Shown piece after piece: positions 5,795-8,656 of a stretch of 8,656 nucleotides of DNA; within the stretch, counting starts at the first letter, position 1, and every line of letters starts with the position of its first letter. The notes beneath the pieces are model-generated. The model ran no database searches. It was given only the letters and a program-made list of their open reading frames with translations, and was not told the origin of the DNA. Origin of the DNA: Victivallales bacterium Lenti_02. Lineage in GTDB: Bacteria; Verrucomicrobiota; Lentisphaeria; Oligosphaerales; Lenti-02. Where the stretch lies: NCBI GenBank assembly GCA_001603055.1, contig LVAZ01000157.1, positions 1 to 8,656 of the forward strand, in the 5' to 3' direction. Made by a program: the position numbers and the translations under genes.

Positions 5795-6937
5795 CTAGGG
5801 GATTTCCAGCTCGAAGGGGGCGGTGGTGAGGTTCTCGCAGCCGCCGGCGCGGACCACGACCACATCCTCGAGCCGCACGCCGCCCCATTCGGGGTAGTAG
5901 ACGCCCGGCTCGATGGTTACCACATGGCCGGGCACCAGGGGCAGGTCGTAGCCCGGACTGACGCGGGGGGCTTCGTGGACTTCGAGGCCGAGGCCGTGCC
6001 CGGTGCCGTGGAAGAAGCCCCGGGGCGGGTTGGCTTTCGCGTCGGTGGGGAATTCCGCGGCGGCGATGGTGTCGGCCGCCAGTTGGTGGATGAACTTGCC
6101 GGTGACGCCGGCGGCGACGGCCGCGATGGCTTTGCGCTGGGCGTCGCGCACCACCTCGTAGGCGTGCCGGACCACGGGGTCGGCTTTGCCCTTGACCACG
6201 GTGCGGGTCAAATCCCCGTGGTAGCCGGTGCGGTCCACGCGGGGGAAAATGTCGAGGACGATGGGCTGATTGGCGCGGATGGGGCCGGTTCCGGCCATGT
6301 GGCAGTCGGCGCTCTGGGGACCGGGGGCGGTGATGGTGTGCGAGGCGGTGCCGCCGCGCCGGGCGATTTCGGCGTCCACCTCGCCGCGCAGGGTCTCCGC
6401 CGTCAATCGTTCACCCTGCCAGACCACATCGCCGTCGCGGATGGTGCCCTCGCGCAGAATGGCGAGGGCACGGAACAGCCCGGCTTCGGCCAGTTGCACC
6501 CCCTCGCGGACCCGTTCCACCTCCTCGGGCGTCTTGATGGCGCGCTCGGGGAAAAAGTCGGTGGCCGGGGTCAGGACAAGGCGGAAGCGGCGCAGGCGGA
6601 CCGCCAGACCATAGGGGAAATCGTGGGGCACGGCCCAGTGGCGGATGCCGCTGGTCTTCGCCAGCCCGCGCACGAAGTCCACCACGCCGCGCTTGCCCGG
6701 AGGCAGGCCCCACTCCGCCGCCGCCTGCTCGAAGGAAAGCACCCGGACACCGGGACGGGCCTCCTTCTGGGCGCGGCCCACTTCGAGGGCGCTCATCACC
6801 ATGCCCGTTTCGCCGGGGATGGCGTACCAGAGGAAGGGGTCGGGAGTCATCACCCCGCTGGCGTAGAGCAGATCGGCGCAGGATTCGCCGGCCGCATAGA
6901 TCAGCCGACCCTGGGGAGTTTCGTTCGCTTGGGACAT
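5795..6937 (-). CDS. M24 family metallopeptidase (Xaa-Pro aminopeptidase/dipeptidase-like)
   Basis: A 380-residue cytosolic peptidase with the two-domain layout of Xaa-Pro peptidases: an N-terminal creatinase-like domain (about 1-140) and a C-terminal pita-bread catalytic domain (about 145-380). All five dinuclear metal ligands are present: Asp229 (VLDIFPR), Asp242 (GDLTRT), His314 (HGTGHGLG), Glu343 (TIEPG) and Glu357 (RLEDV). His213 and His321 (EVHE) sit where family members bind substrate. It should remove or cleave next to proline in peptides, but some M24 proteins have other substrates. The start at 6937 is 7 bases after the stop of the TrpR-like gene, with GGGGAG (6953-6948) as ribosome site inside that gene, so the two are probably one operon. 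It ends 86 bases before the next minus-strand gene. No signal peptide is visible. No truncation or lost catalytic residue is seen. Confidence 0.9.
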   Translation of the reverse strand: MSQANETPQGRLIYAAGESCADLLYASGVMTPDPFLWYAIPGETGMVMSALEVGRAQKEARPGVRVLSFEQAAAEWGLPPGKRGVVDFVRGLAKTSGIRHWAVPHDFPYGLAVRLRRFRLVLTPATDFFPERAIKTPEEVERVREGVQLAEAGLFRALAILREGTIRDGDVVWQGERLTAETLRGEVDAEIARRGGTASHTITAPGPQSADCHMAGTGPIRANQPIVLDIFPRVDRTGYHGDLTRTVVKGKADPVVRHAYEVVRDAQRKAIAAVAAGVTGKFIHQLAADTIAAAEFPTDAKANPPRGFFHGTGHGLGLEVHEAPRVSPGYDLPLVPGHVVTIEPGVYYPEWGGVRLEDVVVVRAGGCENLTTAPFELEIP

Positions 6938-6944
6938 GGGCGGC

Positions 6945-7250
6945 CTACTCCCCGAGTTCGCGCTGGATGCGCTGCACGAGCGTACGGAACTCGGGAGGAC
7001 CGTATTTGATGAGCCGCGAGCCGCGGGCAATCTTGCCGAGGCTGACTCCCAGCCGCTCGCTGATTTCACGCTGGGTCCGTTTCGAGAGCAGCTCCTCGAT
7101 CAATTCCCAGCGCAGCACCACCTCCTCGAGTTCCTGGGGTGCCAGCAGACCGTCGATCAGGGTCCGCATCTCGTCTTCGCTCTTCGCCTGCACCAGAATC
7201 CTGGCCAGTTGGGCCGCCAGTTGGTCCAGCGTGCTGTCTCCCTTGTGCAT
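6945..7250 (-). CDS. trpR: TrpR family transcriptional repressor
   Basis: A 101-residue all-helical regulator of about the size of E. coli TrpR (108). The core LLAPQELEEVVLRWELIEEL (35-54) and RTQREISERLGVSLGKIARGS (58-78) match TrpR's LTPDE...R.RIVEELL and SQREL...LGAGIATITRGS, including the DNA-binding helix-turn-helix. By my alignment Arg47 and Arg76 correspond to E. coli Arg54 and Arg84, which hold the tryptophan co-repressor; Thr44 becomes Ala37 and Ser88 becomes Leu80, so ligand affinity or identity may differ. The alternative family, YerC/YecD, fits less well because of the ARGS signature and C-terminal PPEFRTLVQRI (TrpR: APVELRQWLEEVL). The start at 7250 is supported by GGGAG 10 bases upstream. 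No trp biosynthesis gene is in the window, so its target is unknown; it may act on its own promoter or the divergent gene. It precedes the M24 peptidase gene by 7 bases. Confidence 0.82.
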   Translation of the reverse strand: MHKGDSTLDQLAAQLARILVQAKSEDEMRTLIDGLLAPQELEEVVLRWELIEELLSKRTQREISERLGVSLGKIARGSRLIKYGPPEFRTLVQRIQRELGE

Positions 7251-7280
7251 AGGCGTCGCGCTCCCGGAAAGTCGTCGTTC

Positions 7281-7322
7281 CCGGCCTGGGGGCGGTTGGC
7301 CCGCCGGATTCCACCCAGCCGG
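7281..7322 (-). other. Nested GC-rich hairpin in the 5' leader of the trpR-like gene
   Basis: CCGGC-C-TGGG (7281-7290) pairs with CCCAGCCGG (7314-7322) as 9 base pairs with one bulged base, and inside it GGCGG (7291-7295) pairs with CCGCC (7301-7305) over a 5-base loop. An 8-base internal bulge (7306-7313) separates the stems. It lies 31 bases before the trpR-like start and would begin almost at the predicted transcript 5' end. No T-tract follows on either strand. Confidence 0.35.
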
Positions 7323-7332
7323 ATGTTTCGCT

Positions 7333-7361
7333 ACGATAAGGCTTCGAAACCGCTCCCGCAA
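7333..7361 (-). promoter_or_regulatory. Weak candidate promoter for trpR-like / M24 operon
   Basis: On the minus strand TTGCGG (7361-7356) and TATCGT (7338-7333) are spaced by 17 bases. Each box matches its consensus only partly (3 of 6 and 4 of 6), so the spacing and position are the main support. Confidence 0.25.
7340..7351. promoter_or_regulatory. Near-palindrome, possible operator
   Basis: GGCTTCGAAACC is a 12-base dyad around TTCGAA with one mismatched pair. It lies between the candidate boxes of the trpR-like promoter and just before the divergent promoter-like sequence, a position suited to a repressor. It does not resemble the E. coli trp operator (ACTAGT core). Confidence 0.2.
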
Positions 7362-7372
7362 GCCTCGCCACC

Positions 7373-7399
7373 TTGACTTGGCGCGTCTTTCCGTATAGT
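7373..7399 (+). promoter_or_regulatory. Candidate promoter for the GH99-like gene
   Basis: TTGACT (7373-7378, 5 of 6) and TATAGT (7394-7399, 5 of 6) are separated by 15 bases, slightly short of the usual 16-18. It lies 42 bases before the start codon at 7441 in an otherwise GC-rich sequence, leaving a short leader with GAGG (7430-7433) as ribosome site. Confidence 0.5.
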
Positions 7400-7440
7400 A
7401 GGCACGCACCACAACCTTTTCGTTTGTCCGAGGCAAAACC

Positions 7441-8583
7441 ATGCGTCCGTCCTCCCGTCCCATCGTTGCCTGCTACTACTTCCCCAACTACCATGCCGAC
7501 GCGCGCAACCGGGCTCTGCACGGTCCCGGCTGGATGGAGTGGGAACTGGTGAAATGCGCCCGGCCCCGCTTCCCCGGCCATGCCCAGCCCAAGGTCCCCG
7601 CCTGGGGCTACACCGACGAGGCCAATCCCGCCCATATGGAGCAGAAGATTGCCGCCGCCGCCGATCATGGCATCGACGCCTTCATTTTTGACTGGTACTA
7701 CTACGACGACGGTCCTTTCCTCGAACGGGGACTCGAAGAGGGTTTCTTCGGGGCCGCCAACCGGGACCGCGTCAAGTTCTGCTGCATGTGGGCCAACCAC
7801 GATTGGAAGGACATCCATCCCTGCGGCCGCACCCTCGGGCGGGCCACCCTCTTTCCCGGCAAGGTGACGCCGCAGACCTTCGAGACCATCGTCGCCAAGA
7901 TGGTGGACGAGTATTTCGTGCATCCCTCGCACCTGCTGGTGGACGGCTGCCCCTACTTCTCGATCTACGACCTGACCCGGTTCATCGAGAACTTCGGCTC
8001 GCTGGCGGCGGCGGGCCGGGCGGTGGAGTCGTTCCGGAAGCGGGTGCAGGCGGCGGGTTTCCCGGACCTGCACCTGAACGCGGTCGTCTGGGGTCGCACC
8101 ATCCTCCCCGGCGAGCAGCTCCCCGTGGACCCGCGCGGCATCGTCCACGATCTCGGATTCGACAGCGCCACCAGCTATGTCTGGATTCACCACGCCGCCC
8201 TCGAACAATCCCCCCTCACTCCCTACGACACCGTCCGCGAGCGCTACTTCGCCCACTGGGACCGGATGGTCAACGAGTACCGCATGCCCTACTACCCGAA
8301 CGTCACCATGGGCTGGGATTCCTCCCCGCGCACCCTGCCTTCCGATGTCTGGGAACCGGTAGGCTACCCCTTCATGAACTCGCTGGGCGGCAACACCCCC
8401 GCCGCCTTCCGCGCCGCCCTCGCCGCCACCCGCGACCGCCTCGCCACCACCCATCCGGCCGCCATGCTCAACATCAACTGCTGGAACGAGTGGACCGAAG
8501 GCAGCTATCTGGAACCCGACACCACCGCCGGCATGGCCTATCTCGAAGCCGTCCGCGATGTCTTCGGCCGGGCGGGGGAATAG
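7441..8583 (+). CDS. Glycoside hydrolase family 99-like (WbsX-type) protein
   Basis: A 380-residue protein that is essentially one GH99/WbsX-like TIM-barrel domain. Typical elements appear in order: ACYYFPNYHAD (10-20), GPGWMEWELVKCARPRFPGHAQP (28-50), GIDAFIFDWYYYDDGPFLE (77-95), MGWDSSPR (290-297) and NCWNEWTEGSYLEPD (346-360). Glu350 and Glu353 in NEWTEG have the same i, i+3 spacing as the two catalytic acids I recall from GH99 endo-mannosidases, so activity on mannose-type glycans is plausible. Such domains are also found fused to or beside glycosyltransferases in polysaccharide loci, where their role is uncertain; no glycosyltransferase is visible here. There is no signal peptide, so it appears cytosolic, unlike many degradative hydrolases. 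The start at 7441 has GAGG 7 bases upstream. It is divergent from the trpR-like operon and a possible next gene starts 3 bases after its stop. Substrate is unknown. Confidence 0.85.
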   Translation: MRPSSRPIVACYYFPNYHADARNRALHGPGWMEWELVKCARPRFPGHAQPKVPAWGYTDEANPAHMEQKIAAAADHGIDAFIFDWYYYDDGPFLERGLEEGFFGAANRDRVKFCCMWANHDWKDIHPCGRTLGRATLFPGKVTPQTFETIVAKMVDEYFVHPSHLLVDGCPYFSIYDLTRFIENFGSLAAAGRAVESFRKRVQAAGFPDLHLNAVVWGRTILPGEQLPVDPRGIVHDLGFDSATSYVWIHHAALEQSPLTPYDTVRERYFAHWDRMVNEYRMPYYPNVTMGWDSSPRTLPSDVWEPVGYPFMNSLGGNTPAAFRAALAATRDRLATTHPAAMLNINCWNEWTEGSYLEPDTTAGMAYLEAVRDVFGRAGE

Positions 8584-8586
8584 GGC

Positions 8587-8656
8587 ATGGATGATCCCCG
8601 CATCGTAAGCGTCTCGCCTGACACATCTGTTTTCGCATCCGTGGGCGGGGTAGGTT
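8587..8656 (+). CDS. Possible start of a following gene (cut by window end)
   Basis: An ATG 3 bases after the GH99-like stop opens a frame of 23 codons with no stop before the window ends. The visible peptide (MDDPRIVSVSPDT then SVFASVGGVG) is too short to recognise. The tight spacing suggests a co-transcribed gene, but no convincing Shine-Dalgarno is present apart from GGCGGGGG-type sequence at the end of the previous gene, so this may be chance. Confidence 0.35.
   Translation, partial: MDDPRIVSVSPDTSVFASVGGVG

Noticed and set aside
5744..7009. 421-codon + strand frame opposite the M24 peptidase
   Set aside because: Antisense to a gene with all five metal ligands intact; composition is a mirror of the peptidase codons (Gly/Ala/His-rich) and no family is recognisable.
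7250..7440. E. coli-type trp operator in the divergent region
   Set aside because: No ACTAGT or GTAC-type dyad is present; the only dyad, around TTCGAA, is different and weak.
7066..8454. Long open frame on the - strand opposite the GH99-like gene (462 codons)
   Set aside because: Gly/Val-rich shadow of the GH99-like coding strand; it also runs through the control region into the TrpR-like gene in another frame.
1..8656. Signs of recent transfer, insertion sequences, tRNAs or CRISPR repeats
   Set aside because: Base composition and codon style look even across the genes, and no terminal inverted repeats, transposase fragments, cloverleaf or direct-repeat arrays were found by eye.

Overview
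The window is GC-rich, gene-dense bacterial chromosome. Eight complete or near-complete genes and one start fragment fill almost all of it. I see no tRNA, rRNA, CRISPR array, insertion sequence or integration site. The gene mix (a stand-alone GH99/WbsX-like protein, a long CofE-like ligase, a TrpR-family regulator and a sphingolipid-type oxoamine synthase) and the strong GC bias suggest an environmental or gut bacterium of a poorly sampled phylum. A Lentisphaerota/Verrucomicrobiota-type (PVC) lineage is my guess. No marker gene is present to settle it.

Region 1 (1-4041, + strand) is one tight gene set. It holds a diacylglycerol-kinase-family lipid kinase (5' end outside the window), an AIR-synthase/ThiL-like protein, a serine-palmitoyltransferase-like PLP enzyme and an extended short-chain NAD(P) reductase. 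The junctions are a 4-base ATGA overlap, a 2-base gap and another ATGA overlap, so the four are almost certainly co-transcribed and translationally coupled. Spt-like condensation, SDR reduction and lipid-kinase phosphorylation together resemble a bacterial sphingoid-base or ceramide-phosphate route. The ThiL-like protein is the unexplained member: its fold motifs are recognisable but several ThiL signature residues are changed. No acyl carrier protein or N-acyltransferase lies in the window; these may lie upstream. This operon is the best candidate for an undescribed system.

Region 2 (4042-4101) is a short convergent spacer. It can form two 6-bp stems in H-type pseudoknot order, starting 7 nt after the reductase stop codon.

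Region 3 (4102-7250, - strand) holds four genes read leftwards: a TrpR-family repressor, an M24 (Xaa-Pro type) metallopeptidase 7 bases after it, then after an 86-base gap with its own promoter-like sequence a small secreted protein of unknown function, and a CofE-like (F420-0:glutamate ligase family) protein.

Region 4 (7251-7440) is a divergent control region of 190 bases. It carries a promoter-like sequence in each direction, a 12-base near-palindrome and a GC-rich nested hairpin at the predicted 5' end of the trpR-like transcript. Region 5 (7441-8656, + strand) is a GH99/WbsX-like gene followed after 3 bases by the start of another possible reading frame that leaves the window.
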